From assembly GCA_030647905.1 (NCBI GenBank), contig JAUSJA010000034.1, positions 62,001 to 126,000 on the forward strand: a stretch of DNA of 64,000 nucleotides, read 5' to 3'. This DNA comes from Gemmatimonadaceae bacterium. GTDB taxonomy: Bacteria > Gemmatimonadota > Gemmatimonadetes > Gemmatimonadales > Gemmatimonadaceae. The notes beneath the pieces are model-generated. The model searched no databases. It was not told where the DNA came from and saw nothing but the letters and a program-made list of their open reading frames with translations. Positions 1-9,027 of the stretch are shown piece after piece; the first letter of the stretch is position 1; the number at the start of each line of letters is the position of its first letter. The position numbers and the translations under genes were made by a program.

Positions 1-622
1 GGAAATGCGCATCGTTGGTGGCGACCACTGGAAGACCGAGCTCAGCGGCGAGCATGAATACGCGCCGGTTCAGCTCGGCCTGGTTCTCCGTGTCGTGCGC
101 CTGCACCTCGAGGTAGTAGTCCTTGAAGGTGTTGGCGTACCACGATGCGGCTTCGCGCGCCCCATCCCAGTTGTCGGTGAGGAGATGGGAGGCCACTTCT
201 CCCGCCATGCAAGCCGAACTGACAACTAATCCTTCGTTGTAGCGGGCGAGCAGCTCGCGGTCCACGCGCGGGCGGGAGTAGAACCCCTCCGTGTAAGCGA
301 GCGAGGAGAGCTTCACGAGGTTCCGGTAGCCGGTGGCGTTCCTGGCGAGGATAACCAGGTGGTAGTACGGCTTGCGGTTGCCCTCGCGCTGCTTGTTGCG
401 GCGGTCGCCCGGGGCGACGTAGGCCTCCATCCCGATGATCGGCCTGATTCCGGCCTTGCGCGCCTTTTCCTGGAATTCCCACGCGCCGTGCAAGTTGCCA
501 TGGTCGGTGATGGCGAGAGCGGGCTGCTCGAACTCCAGCGCCCGCGCGATCAGGTCATCGATCCGGTTTGCGCCGTCGAGGAGGGAGTATTCGGAGTGGC
601 AGTGGAGATGTACGAAGGACAC
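1..622 (-). CDS. dnaE: DNA polymerase III alpha subunit, N-terminal part (cut by window edge)
   Basis: Replicative DNA polymerase catalytic subunit; only the N-terminal PHP domain is in the window. Read from position 622 the protein begins SFVHLHCHSEYSLLDGANR, the diagnostic DnaE opening, followed by a TDHGNLHG segment and IGMEAYVAPGDR, all typical of the PHP metal-binding region. The start is a GTG at 622-620; no better in-frame start is visible and the Shine-Dalgarno (AGGGG directly before it) is poorly spaced. The reading frame is open to the window edge. The upstream neighbour on the same strand is the 68-aa plug-like ORF, 36 bases away. Confidence 0.93.
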   Translation of the reverse strand, partial: MSFVHLHCHSEYSLLDGANRIDDLIARALEFEQPALAITDHGNLHGAWEFQEKARKAGIRPIIGMEAYVAPGDRRNKQREGNRKPYYHLVILARNATGYRNLVKLSSLAYTEGFYSRPRVDRELLARYNEGLVVSSACMAGEVASHLLTDNWDGAREAASWYANTFKDYYLEVQAHDTENQAELNRRVFMLAAELGLPVVATNDAHF

Positions 623-658
623 CCCTGAAAAATAACACGTTTTCCGGCGCCGCTTTTT

Positions 659-865
659 CTATTTCGTGTTGACCATGATCACGGCGCTGGCGGGCCCTGT
701 ACTCATATCGCGGACAACCGTCGCGGCGCGGGTCGGGGTCAGGTATTCCATCGATACGATGGTGGAGGTCATGATTGTCCGCAGCGCCTCGATGCCGCCG
801 AGACGCAAGCCGTCGAGGTAGACGAGAACCTGCTGATTCATGCTGTTCTGGATTCCCGGGCGCAT
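659..865 (-). CDS. 68-aa TonB-plug-like mini-protein
   Basis: Short ORF preceded by a near-perfect AAGGAGG (871-877) at good distance from the ATG at 865, so translation is likely. Its sequence matches the C-terminal half of a TonB-receptor plug domain: VLVYLDGLRL followed by IVSMEYLTP and ending ASAVIMVNTK. This is the pattern seen in the SusC gene 1 kb away (LYIVDG, IASIEIVKG, GVIAITTK). There is no signal peptide and no barrel. It could be a remnant of a larger receptor or a real small gene; the good ribosome-binding site favours the latter. Function unknown. Confidence 0.6.
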   Translation of the reverse strand: MRPGIQNSMNQQVLVYLDGLRLGGIEALRTIMTSTIVSMEYLTPTRAATVVRDMSTGPASAVIMVNTK

Positions 866-1380
866 TTCGGCCTCCTTGCTGGTTTGGACCGATGGAAGTC
901 GAGTCCTGATTCGAGTTTCGCGACTGGGGCAATGCAATCAATTGAATATGGTAGTCCGGCCCGGGAGGCTGCAATCGATCGCTCGACGGAGATGGCGGGG
1001 ACGGCTGGGGGCCGGCGCCCAAAAAAGACTTGCGTGGGACCGTGGCCGTTCCATATTTGGCGGTTGGAACACACGGAATCACCGTCACCACCGCCCATTT
1101 GCTTCGATGCGGCAGGGCTAGTTCCACAATCTTCGTCGTATACGCGAGGCTCCCGATTACCCGTGACAGGAATCTCACTCACTTGGACACTGGCACACCT
1201 GGAAAGGTTTGCCGGGTCGATGGCATTCGGCGCGTTGCAGATTCTTCACCTTAGCGAAAGGGGGAACGGGATCTTTCAATGTCAGCTCAGCTACAGTTGC
1301 TCGCAGGATACTCACAGCAGCCAATGGCAGTGAAAGGGCAGTGCAATTGGTGGTTTCTCAATCACTTTATTGAGGTATGC
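866..1380. other. Intergenic region between divergent plug mini-gene and susC
   Basis: About 515 bases without a supportable gene. Open frames here have no family resemblance and no convincing ribosome-binding site. It must hold the promoters for the minus-strand mini-gene/dnaE and the plus-strand susC operon, but I see no clear sigma-70 hexamer pair. The only structure noted is the small hairpin next to the susC start. Confidence 0.6.
1357..1374 (+). promoter_or_regulatory. Hairpin overlapping the susC ribosome-binding site
   Basis: CTCAAT (1357-1362) and ATTGAG (1369-1374) are exact inverted repeats with a 6-base loop. The 3' arm includes most of the GAGG (1372-1375) that serves as Shine-Dalgarno for the ATG at 1381. 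If it forms, the hairpin would mask the ribosome-binding site. Six base pairs, four of them A-T, is weak, so this may be chance. Confidence 0.3.
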
Positions 1381-4300
1381 ATGAAGAGACTATTCCGTTC
1401 TACAAGATTCCTCGCCTGGTCTCTGGCGGTGCTGGCGGGCGTGAGCCCGGCGCTGGCACAGGGGCAGGGGGCGGTAATCACGGGTCGGGTTACCTCCAGG
1501 GACGGCGATCCTATCCGGGGAGCGAATGTTTACATCAACGACCTGCAGATCTCGGTCGGTAGCAACGAAACCGGCAACTATACCATCAGCATCCCGCAGG
1601 CGCGTCTCAGCGGACAGTCGGTCAATCTGCGGGTACGTGCGATCGGGTATACGCCGGATGTAAAGCAGATCACGCTGACCGCCGGCTCGCAGACTGCGAG
1701 CTTTACGCTTCGCCGTGATGTGAACCGCCTGGCGGAAGTGGTGGTGACGGGCGTGACCGGCGCCACGGAGCAGACCAAGGTTCCTTTCGCGGTCGCGCGC
1801 GTTGACGCGGAGGAGCTCGAGAAGGTTCCGTCGGCCAACCCGCTGGCGGCGCTTTCCGGCAAGGTGGCTGGTTTGAACATCGTTGCGGCTTCCGGCCGCC
1901 CTGGCGCGCCTCCTTCGGTGATGCTTCGCGCGCCGACATCTATCGCGACATCGGGGACGGGCGCGAGTCCGCTGTACATCGTCGACGGGGTTGTGCTCAG
2001 CGACCAGCTGGCGAACACCGGTGGTGGCGGTCTCGCCAGCATCAACGTCCAGGATATCGCGAGCATCGAAATCGTGAAAGGCGCAGCCGGATCGTCGTTG
2101 TATGGCTCGCGCGCGGCACGTGGCGTGATCGCGATCACCACCAAATCCGGAAAGGGGATGGCCGAGGGCATTCGCTTCGGCACTCGCACCGAGTACGGCA
2201 CCAGCAACATCGAGCACAAGTTCAAGCTCTCCCAGTCGCACGCGTACCGGCTGGACGAGACAGGAACCCGTTTCTGCATAAACGTCACGGGATTCGCCGG
2301 CACATCGTGCGCCCGGTCGATCAACTATCAGGCTGAAGTGGCCCGCATCAACAACTATGGCGACGTCTTCGCGCTGTCGCCTGTGGGTTCGTTCCCGGTT
2401 GATCCGGGTTCGACTCTGTCGAAGACGACGGCCGGGAACCCCCTCCGCAACGTTTTCGAGAATGAGCGGTGGCCGGGGACCAACTATGACAAGATCGGGC
2501 AGTTTGCCGATCCCAAGCCGTTCTGGCAGCAGAACGTCGACATGCGCGGCCGCAGCGGAAACACGTCCTTTTATGCCAGCGCCAACGCATATAACGAAGG
2601 CGGGGCCATCAAGTACCTCGACGGTTTCCAGCGTCAGAGCGGGCGCCTGAATCTCGACCACACGAAGGGCGACTGGACGCTCGGTCTTACAAGCTACTTT
2701 GCGAAAGACCGCAAGGACGGATTCGTTCAGGAGGATGGCGGCGGAGCCTTTTTCCGGCTGACTCGCCAGATCCCGATTGCGAATCTGGATGCGCGCGACG
2801 ATTTCGGCCGTCTTTACATCCGGCCGAATCTTGGCGGCGGCGGTACTCAGAACTACAACCCGATGTACTACCTCGAGAATTTCCGGGACATCGCGAACAC
2901 CTCCCGGTTCCTCGGCAGCGCCAACGCGCAGTGGCGGCCGCTCACGTGGGCGGAGATGGACTTCAACTTCAGCTACGACGGGGCTGATGTCGCGTACCAG
3001 CAGTTCCGCGACAAGAATTTCAGATCGACTGCCGGTCCGTCGACCTCCTTCAACCAGGGCACGCTAGTTAAGCGGGCAGAGACTCAGCATCAGTACAACA
3101 CCGGATCGAACCTCATCCTCCGGAAGACCTTCCTGAGCGATCTCAACACGCGCGCGACCTTCCGCTACGGCTATGAGAATCAGCTGTACGACTATCGCCG
3201 CGGCGAAGGTACGACGCTCGCGGCCGTCGGCGTGCCGAACCTGAATAACGTCGGAGCCGATGTTTCCATCACGTCGGGCACCCAGCGCGTGAAGAGTATC
3301 GGTTACTTCGGCGGCCTCGACATGGACTGGAAGGACAGGTACGTCGTCGGGGGCCTCGTTCGGCGTGACGGCAGCTCTCTGTTCGGATCGGCGAACAGGT
3401 GGAGCACGTGGGCGCGCGGCTCGGTCGCGTGGAGAGTTTCGCAGGAGCCCTGGTGGTTCCTGCCGCAGATGAACGAGCTCAAGCTTCGCGCATCGCGCGG
3501 TACAGCGGGCAACCGTCCCGTGTTTGCCGCCCAGTTCGAAACCTACAGCCTGGCGAACGGTGTCCTCGGTGGCGCCGCCACGATCGGTAACAAGGATCTC
3601 AAGCCGGAGACGGTACAGGAGACCGAACTTGGCGCCGACGCGGAAATTTTCAATCGCATTGGCCTTGGGTTCACCTGGGCCAGGACCAAGGCGACAGACC
3701 AGATACTCGTGGTGCCGCTGGCGACGTTCAATGGTGCATCACAGCAGTATCAGAACGCTGGCCAGCTCGACGGCCAGACGTATGAGGCGTCTGTAAACAT
3801 ACCGGTTCTCATTGGAAAGGATCTCAACTATTCCATCCGTGGCACCTATGACCGGTCGTGGGCGACGATCACCAAGCTGCTCGTGCCGCCGTACACGTTT
3901 GGCTCAAGCGCTCAGGGGACGGACAAGCTCTTTTTCGCACGCGAAGGCGAGAAGTATGGCACGTTCTATGGCCGGGTCTTCATGACCAGTTGCGGCCAGC
4001 TTCCGATCGCGCTTCAGGCGTCGTGCGGAGCGGGCCAGGATTTCCAGAAGAACAAGGAGGGCTACATCGTCTACGCCGGCGCCGGAAACTCGCCGTCGGA
4101 CGGTATCACGAAGAACCTCTGGCAGTCCTCGCTATCCAAGAAATCGGGCTACTACACTTCAAAGGCGGGTGGCGAAACCGGAAAGCTGAATCCATCGGTT
4201 GACGTGAACTGGGGAATGCCGATGGTGCTCCGGGATTCGACTGGCCAAGCGATCACCTCGCCGCTCGGCAACGCGCTGCCGAAGTATCGTTTCGGAATCG

Positions 4301-4824
4301 CGCAGACGTTCTCGTTCAAGCGCCTGACGGCGTATGCCCTGATCGACGCGGCCATCGGGCGCAGTGTTTACAATCAGGGACGTGGCTGGGCGCACCTCGA
4401 CTTCCTGTCCGGCGACCAGGACCAGGCCGGCAAGAACGTCGAAGACGCGAAGCCCCTCGGCTACTACTACCGTGTCGGTCTTCCGGATAACGGTGCCGGA
4501 ATCGGCGGTTTCTATGACGTGCTTGGCCCGAATTCCAGGTTCGTCGAAGATGCCAGCTACAAGAAGCTTCGCGAGGCCAGCATTGGCTTCCATATCGGGA
4601 GCGTCCCCGGCATCAACGGCGATTGGACCGCGTCGGTGGTCGGGCACAATCTCAAGACGTGGACCAAGTACACGGGCTTCGATCCTGAAGTCGGGTTCGG
4701 TGCCGTGAGCGGTACTGGCGGGAATCAGGCCAACTCTTCGGGTTCCGCTCTCATCAACGCAGTAGACGCGTTCCAGTTCCCCAACACGCGGACGTTCACA
4801 TTCTCGCTGTCCACCAGTTTCTAA
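1381..4824 (+). CDS. SusC/RagA-family TonB-dependent outer-membrane receptor
   Basis: TonB-linked receptor that imports a bound oligomer or peptide with its SusD partner. Start at ATG 1381, giving 1147 aa with a clean signal peptide ending ALAQ near residue 27; GAGG lies 5 bases upstream. An earlier in-frame start at 1279 would put 34 residues before the signal and is rejected. Order: carboxypeptidase-regulatory-like β-sandwich (about 28-110), plug (about 120-235, with LYIVDG and a VKGAAGSSLYGSRAARG motif), then β-barrel ending in the terminal aromatic motif TFTFSLSTSF. The susD partner follows 61 bases later. Substrate cannot be told from the sequence. Confidence 0.95.
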   Translation: MKRLFRSTRFLAWSLAVLAGVSPALAQGQGAVITGRVTSRDGDPIRGANVYINDLQISVGSNETGNYTISIPQARLSGQSVNLRVRAIGYTPDVKQITLTAGSQTASFTLRRDVNRLAEVVVTGVTGATEQTKVPFAVARVDAEELEKVPSANPLAALSGKVAGLNIVAASGRPGAPPSVMLRAPTSIATSGTGASPLYIVDGVVLSDQLANTGGGGLASINVQDIASIEIVKGAAGSSLYGSRAARGVIAITTKSGKGMAEGIRFGTRTEYGTSNIEHKFKLSQSHAYRLDETGTRFCINVTGFAGTSCARSINYQAEVARINNYGDVFALSPVGSFPVDPGSTLSKTTAGNPLRNVFENERWPGTNYDKIGQFADPKPFWQQNVDMRGRSGNTSFYASANAYNEGGAIKYLDGFQRQSGRLNLDHTKGDWTLGLTSYFAKDRKDGFVQEDGGGAFFRLTRQIPIANLDARDDFGRLYIRPNLGGGGTQNYNPMYYLENFRDIANTSRFLGSANAQWRPLTWAEMDFNFSYDGADVAYQQFRDKNFRSTAGPSTSFNQGTLVKRAETQHQYNTGSNLILRKTFLSDLNTRATFRYGYENQLYDYRRGEGTTLAAVGVPNLNNVGADVSITSGTQRVKSIGYFGGLDMDWKDRYVVGGLVRRDGSSLFGSANRWSTWARGSVAWRVSQEPWWFLPQMNELKLRASRGTAGNRPVFAAQFETYSLANGVLGGAATIGNKDLKPETVQETELGADAEIFNRIGLGFTWARTKATDQILVVPLATFNGASQQYQNAGQLDGQTYEASVNIPVLIGKDLNYSIRGTYDRSWATITKLLVPPYTFGSSAQGTDKLFFAREGEKYGTFYGRVFMTSCGQLPIALQASCGAGQDFQKNKEGYIVYAGAGNSPSDGITKNLWQSSLSKKSGYYTSKAGGETGKLNPSVDVNWGMPMVLRDSTGQAITSPLGNALPKYRFGIAQTFSFKRLTAYALIDAAIGRSVYNQGRGWAHLDFLSGDQDQAGKNVEDAKPLGYYYRVGLPDNGAGIGGFYDVLGPNSRFVEDASYKKLREASIGFHIGSVPGINGDWTASVVGHNLKTWTKYTGFDPEVGFGAVSGTGGNQANSSGSALINAVDAFQFPNTRTFTFSLSTSF

Positions 4825-4885
4825 TCAGTCGTGTTGCTGGCGCGGAGGGTTGCCTCCGCGCCAGCAGCAGCTACCGAGGAATACA

Positions 4886-6529
4886 ATGCGAAAGCTGAGT
4901 TTTTGGATCGCTCCCATCGCTGCCGGACTGGTTGCGTGCAACAGCGATCTTGTAGTGACGAACCCCAACAACCCTGACGTGAGCCGGGTGCTGGCCCGTC
5001 CGGTGGATGTGGAGACTTCGATAGGGAACTCCTACGGCCGGATGCAGCAGGCTGCGTTCGGATTCAACGGTTCGATCACGCCGTCGCTGCTCACGATGTC
5101 GTTCGAGAACTCGTCCGACCTCAACAACTGGGGGATGGGACCGCGCAGCTCGATTCCGCGGGTCACCATCGCAAACAATCGCGGGAATCTCTACCAGGAC
5201 GAAAACCAGACCCAGTTCACGAGCTCTGCGCGCGCTGCGAGGGCGGCCGCCGATGGACTGAACTCCCTCGACAAGCCTGCATTCACTATCGGTTCCGCAG
5301 CCGCCGATCAGCGGGCGCGCGCATTCGCCTGGCTGGTGATGGGCGCTGCCAACGGAAACGTTGCATTGGCGTACGATTCGCTGACGGTCGTCACCCCGGT
5401 GAACAAGGGGGCGCCTCCAACTCTGATCTCCTACAAGGATGCGATGGCGATAGCGCTGGCCCAGCTCGATACCGCGATCATCATCGCAGGCCAGAGCCCC
5501 GGCTTCACGCTACCCAACACGTGGGTGAATGGAAACGGACTCACGTCGGTGCAGGTACAGCAGCTGGCGCGTGGCTGGAGGGCTCGCCTGCGTGCCGGCG
5601 TGGCTCGTACTCCAGCCGAGGCTGCGGCAGTCAACTGGGATGCTGTGATCGCGGATGCGGGCGCCGCTTTGGTCGCCGATCTCAAAATAATCACGTCCAA
5701 TGCGGCCGGCAGTGTCTGGACCGTCGGCGATGCTCAGCATTACACCTATGACACGTGGTCGCAGATGAGCCCGATGATACTCGGCATGGCCGACAGTGCG
5801 CGCAATTGCGCACCCGGAGGTGATTGCTATGACGGGTGGCTCGCGACTCCGCTCAACAGCAGGTACCCGTTCCTGATCAAATCGGCGGACCAGCGTCTTC
5901 CCTCGGGCGCAACGCGGGATGACCAGCGCGTCAGCTCAGGAGATGGAAACTTCCCCAACCCGCCGCGCACCAACCTGTACTTCCGTAACCGTCGGCCGAC
6001 AGATCCGGCCGGCGCGGCGTTCAATCTCTCGCAGTACGATTTTTACCGCTTCCAGGAATGGGCCAATACCCGGAACGGCCCGTACCCCTTGATGACGCGC
6101 GCTGAAATGGATCTCCTCATGGCAGAGGGCTACATCAGGAAGGGTGACTACGCCAACGCAATGGCCAGGATCAACATTACTCGTGTGGCCAACGGCAAGC
6201 TGCCTCAACTCGCGGGCATAACCTCGGCGACCCAACCAATCAGCGCTGCCGGTTCGTGCGTGCCGCGCGTTCCGCAAGGCCCGGCGTTCAACGCGGCAAG
6301 CTGCGGGAACATCATGGAGGCGATGAAGTGGGAGAAGCGCCTTGAAACCGCGTTTACTCACTTTGGGGCGTGGTTCTTCGATAGTCGTGGCTGGGGCGAT
6401 TTGCCGGAAGGCACGCCGCTTCAGTATCCGGTTCCGTTCCAGGAGCTCGACGTGCGTGGGATTCCGTTGTATAACCTCGGCGGCGTTGGCGGTCCTTCCT
6501 CGGCGGCTCGTGGTTCCTACGGCTACTGA
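4886..6529 (+). CDS. SusD/RagB-family nutrient-binding lipoprotein
   Basis: Surface lipoprotein partner of the preceding SusC, forming the lid of the receptor. 547 aa from ATG 4886 (GAGGA 5 bases upstream). The signal peptide has a lipobox GLVAC with the lipidated Cys at residue 18. The N-terminal phrase TNPNNPD and the C-terminal region with MTRAEMDLLMAEGYIRKGDYANAM (a TPR-like helical pair), followed by a KWEKRLE segment, are typical of SusD proteins in this phylum. The ligand is not predictable. Confidence 0.92.
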   Translation: MRKLSFWIAPIAAGLVACNSDLVVTNPNNPDVSRVLARPVDVETSIGNSYGRMQQAAFGFNGSITPSLLTMSFENSSDLNNWGMGPRSSIPRVTIANNRGNLYQDENQTQFTSSARAARAAADGLNSLDKPAFTIGSAAADQRARAFAWLVMGAANGNVALAYDSLTVVTPVNKGAPPTLISYKDAMAIALAQLDTAIIIAGQSPGFTLPNTWVNGNGLTSVQVQQLARGWRARLRAGVARTPAEAAAVNWDAVIADAGAALVADLKIITSNAAGSVWTVGDAQHYTYDTWSQMSPMILGMADSARNCAPGGDCYDGWLATPLNSRYPFLIKSADQRLPSGATRDDQRVSSGDGNFPNPPRTNLYFRNRRPTDPAGAAFNLSQYDFYRFQEWANTRNGPYPLMTRAEMDLLMAEGYIRKGDYANAMARINITRVANGKLPQLAGITSATQPISAAGSCVPRVPQGPAFNAASCGNIMEAMKWEKRLETAFTHFGAWFFDSRGWGDLPEGTPLQYPVPFQELDVRGIPLYNLGGVGGPSSAARGSYGY

Positions 6530-6540
6530 GGACGGAGTAG

Positions 6541-7086
6541 TTGGCGGGTTTTCGAGTGTCGCCACTCGCGGGTGCGGTCCGTCACGCTATGCGTGCGACG
6601 GGCCGCGCGCTGGCCGTGAACTCCTGCCGAGCGGTTGCGGCGGCGGGAATAGCGAGCATGGCTCTGTGGACATCCGGTTGTTACGCCTACGTTCCGAGAA
6701 CGACATCGGATGTGAGGCCGAACACGGTGGTCACCGCGGACATCACGGATGTCGGGCGCGTGGCATTGGGCGAACGGGTGGGTGCGGAAGTGATGCGGAT
6801 CGAAGGCAAGGTAGTTCAGCGGTCCGATACCGCGTTTCGTCTTATGGTTTCAGAAGTGGTCTATCTGAACGGGCTTTCGAATCACTGGCAGGGTCAGGAG
6901 GTCAGCCTCCGGACGCAAGACGTAAAGTCAGTGTCGCAGCGCACTTTCTCGACAAGTCGGACGGCGATCATGGTGGGTGCGGTCGTCGCCGGGGCGCTGT
7001 TTGCAATTTTCGGTCTCAGTTTTCTCGGTCTTACGAGCGGCGACTCATCCAGGGACAAGCCCGGTGAGCCGCCGCCAGAGTCGTAA
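6541..7086 (+). CDS. Small lipoprotein following the SusCD pair
   Basis: Unknown function. A lipobox-like TSGC and a C-terminal hydrophobic glycine/alanine segment (about residues 143-165) are visible, with a mostly β middle region. The start is uncertain: TTG 6541 has GAGGA at the right distance, ATG 6589 is in frame without a ribosome-binding site, and GTG 6616 would give the most typical 21-residue lipoprotein signal. It lies 11 bases after susD and 28 before the DUF4397 gene, so probably the same transcript. Confidence 0.7.
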   Translation: MAGFRVSPLAGAVRHAMRATGRALAVNSCRAVAAAGIASMALWTSGCYAYVPRTTSDVRPNTVVTADITDVGRVALGERVGAEVMRIEGKVVQRSDTAFRLMVSEVVYLNGLSNHWQGQEVSLRTQDVKSVSQRTFSTSRTAIMVGAVVAGALFAIFGLSFLGLTSGDSSRDKPGEPPPES

Positions 7087-7114
7087 CACAGATTTTCAAC
7101 AGAGGAGCGATTTG

Positions 7115-8011
7115 ATGCAATTTTCCCGTGCATTCTTGTTGGGGCTCGCTGTTTCCGCTGTCGCGGCGTGCAGCTCCGATCCTGTTTCGAAGGAAGTAGC
7201 GCCTGAGCCGTCTGCCGCGATTCGCTGGGTAAACGCGGTGGCCGATACAGTTCCAATGGACTATAGGATCATCGATTACCCGTCCAATGCCTCCGAACCC
7301 AACCTGGCCTTCCAAGCCAACAGCGGGCGCTGGCGGATAGTTCCCGCCGGGTCGCACAAGGTTAAGGCGTTCTTCACCAATACGACTGCGGCCGGCGATG
7401 GCGTTTCAATCGTCTCACAGGTGATTGATGAGGCCACGTTCAGCCTCGAGGCGAACAAGAAGTACACGATTCTTCACTACGGTTTCGCCAAGGCCGGAGC
7501 GTCGCCTCAACGGCGGTTAATCCTCATCGAGGACGTTGTTCCGACTGTGCCGGCTGGTCAGGTCGCCATCCGCGTGATAAACGCCGCGCCCGCTCTTGGC
7601 ACGGTGAATGTCTTCACAAACCTTGGAACCGCGGTCGGCGGACCGGCCACAGGTACCGCCGCATTCGCGAACGTTGCCGCAGGAGCTGTAACACAGTGGG
7701 TCAATTTCCCAGCGGCGTCCGCGCCCAATACTTACCGGGTGACTGCGACGGCGCCTGGCTCGACCGCCCCGCTCGCCGATGCACTCGCCTCAGTTGGGGC
7801 TGCGGCCGTAGCGGCGTCGGCCACGACCGGGGCGCTCGATGCGGTTCCGGGTACCCGGCAGGCTACTTCCGCCATCACGGTCGTGATCTTTGGGCGACGC
7901 GTGGCGTACGTTCTTACCACGCCGACGGGTGGAACCAGCGCCGTCGCGGCCACGACGACGGGTGCAGTCGGTATGCTGCCCGATGTATGGCCGACGCGTA
8001 TCAGTCCCTGA
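7115..8011 (+). CDS. DUF4397-type lipoprotein
   Basis: 298-aa predicted lipoprotein (SAVAAC, Cys19). Contains the repeated pattern of DUF4397 proteins: AIRWVNAVADTVPMDYRI, then VAIRVINAAPALGTVNVF and a third degenerate strand set, i.e. tandem β-sandwich units. The C-terminal third is rich in Ala, Thr and Gly. Start ATG 7115 has a strong AGAGGAG. Last gene of the susCD transcript: a strong terminator follows 18 bases after the stop. Molecular function of the family is not known. Confidence 0.85.
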   Translation: MQFSRAFLLGLAVSAVAACSSDPVSKEVAPEPSAAIRWVNAVADTVPMDYRIIDYPSNASEPNLAFQANSGRWRIVPAGSHKVKAFFTNTTAAGDGVSIVSQVIDEATFSLEANKKYTILHYGFAKAGASPQRRLILIEDVVPTVPAGQVAIRVINAAPALGTVNVFTNLGTAVGGPATGTAAFANVAAGAVTQWVNFPAASAPNTYRVTATAPGSTAPLADALASVGAAAVAASATTGALDAVPGTRQATSAITVVIFGRRVAYVLTTPTGGTSAVAATTTGAVGMLPDVWPTRISP

Positions 8012-8029
8012 TCCCAGGCGGGTAGCGAC

Positions 8030-8068
8030 AAAGAGAACGGCCCGCCTGGTTGCGGGCCGTTCTCTTTT
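8030..8068 (+). terminator. Rho-independent terminator of the susCD operon
   Basis: A perfect 16-bp stem (8030-8045 with 8052-8067), loop CTGGTT, and a short T run at 8065-8068, placed right after the DUF4397 lipoprotein stop. It closes the 1381-8011 transcript. Confidence 0.9.
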
Positions 8069-8095
8069 GTGCTCGCGGGCTTTGTGCTCGCGGGC
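8066..8095. repeat. 15-bp perfect tandem duplication at the terminator tail
   Basis: TTTGTGCTCGCGGGC occurs twice back to back (8066-8080 and 8081-8095), followed by TT, so the duplication starts inside the terminator's T run. It looks like a recent slippage event. Confidence 0.85.
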
Positions 8096-8142
8096 TTCGT
8101 GGTATCAGGCTAGATTGTATCATTCCCAGCCGGGAGATCCCA

Positions 8143-8913
8143 GTGCGCATTGCCGGCGCGCGTGGCGCTTTTTTAGGGGCCTTTATTCTTGCCGGCGCCC
8201 CCGGAAAGTCGGACGCGCGGCAGCTGCAGGCCACGAGTTCCGGATTGAGCGGGATCGTTGTTGACTCGCTCGACAGCCCGGTGCAGTACGCGCTCGTCAC
8301 CGTTGGAAACAGCAACAGACGCGCGACCGCCGACGAAGATGGGCGATTCCGCCTGAGGGGTCTCAGCACCGGAAAGACTCTCTTCCAGGTGCGCCGGATC
8401 GGGTACGATCCGGTATTCTTCGAAGTCGAGCTGCCTGAGGCCGCCACTGTCGAAGTGCGGGTGCGGATGCGCGAGACCGTTCGCGATCTGGCACCGGTCG
8501 AGATTTCTGACGTCAGGGAGCCCCTTCGCCGCGTCGGGTTCTACGAGCGAATGGCCGCCGGGAACGGTTATTTCATCACCCCCGAATACCTCGAGCGCAT
8601 ACGGCCAGTGCGCGCGTCAGACGCATTCGCAAACATTCCGAATCTCGTCGTGGACAGGCGCGGGAATCGCAGCCGCCTCGTGACAGCCAATTACAGATGC
8701 GAGTATGCAGTTGTCATAGACCAGGTGCTTGTAGGCGAACCCGGCTCGCGGGTCCGTACCACCTCGCCCGATGATCTTGTTTCCGCGAACGATCTGTACG
8801 CCATCGAGGTTTATCCCAGGAACCGCGGCGTGCCGGCGCGATTTCTCGGTATGTCTCACGAAGATGGTTGTGGGACAGTCGTGATCTGGACCAAGGGAAT
8901 GATTCCCCGGTAA
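8143..8913 (+). CDS. Carboxypeptidase-regulatory-like / TonB-plug protein without barrel
   Basis: 256-aa secreted protein. Start GTG 8143 with GGGAG 6 bases upstream gives an N-terminal hydrophobic signal; an earlier in-frame start at 8050 would lie inside the terminator and is rejected. Residues about 30-115 form a carboxypeptidase-regulatory-like sandwich (GIVVDS, EDGRFRLRGL, RIGYDP). Residues about 150-250 resemble a receptor plug (FANIPNLVVDRRG, IDQVLVG, LYAIEVYPR, GCGTVVIWTKG). No β-barrel follows; the gene ends cleanly at TAA and a terminator. Cysteines in the plug-like part may form a disulfide. Such barrel-less proteins recur in Gemmatimonadota (from memory); role unknown. Confidence 0.75.
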   Translation: MRIAGARGAFLGAFILAGAPGKSDARQLQATSSGLSGIVVDSLDSPVQYALVTVGNSNRRATADEDGRFRLRGLSTGKTLFQVRRIGYDPVFFEVELPEAATVEVRVRMRETVRDLAPVEISDVREPLRRVGFYERMAAGNGYFITPEYLERIRPVRASDAFANIPNLVVDRRGNRSRLVTANYRCEYAVVIDQVLVGEPGSRVRTTSPDDLVSANDLYAIEVYPRNRGVPARFLGMSHEDGCGTVVIWTKGMIPR

Positions 8914-8949
8914 AGCGCGTCTCAGTTCGCCGCCAGCCGGCGTACGCAG

Positions 8950-8984
8950 AGCGCGCCCTCTGCTTCGGCAGGGGGCGCGCTTTA
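8950..8984 (+). terminator. Rho-independent terminator
   Basis: 14-bp stem with one wobble pair (8950-8963 with 8968-8981), TTCG tetraloop, followed by a T-rich tail. Sits 36 bases after the plug-like gene. Confidence 0.85.
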
Positions 8985-9027
8985 GTTTTATGCTGAACCG
9001 GGCGCAGGCCGGCGTGTACCCGCAGCC

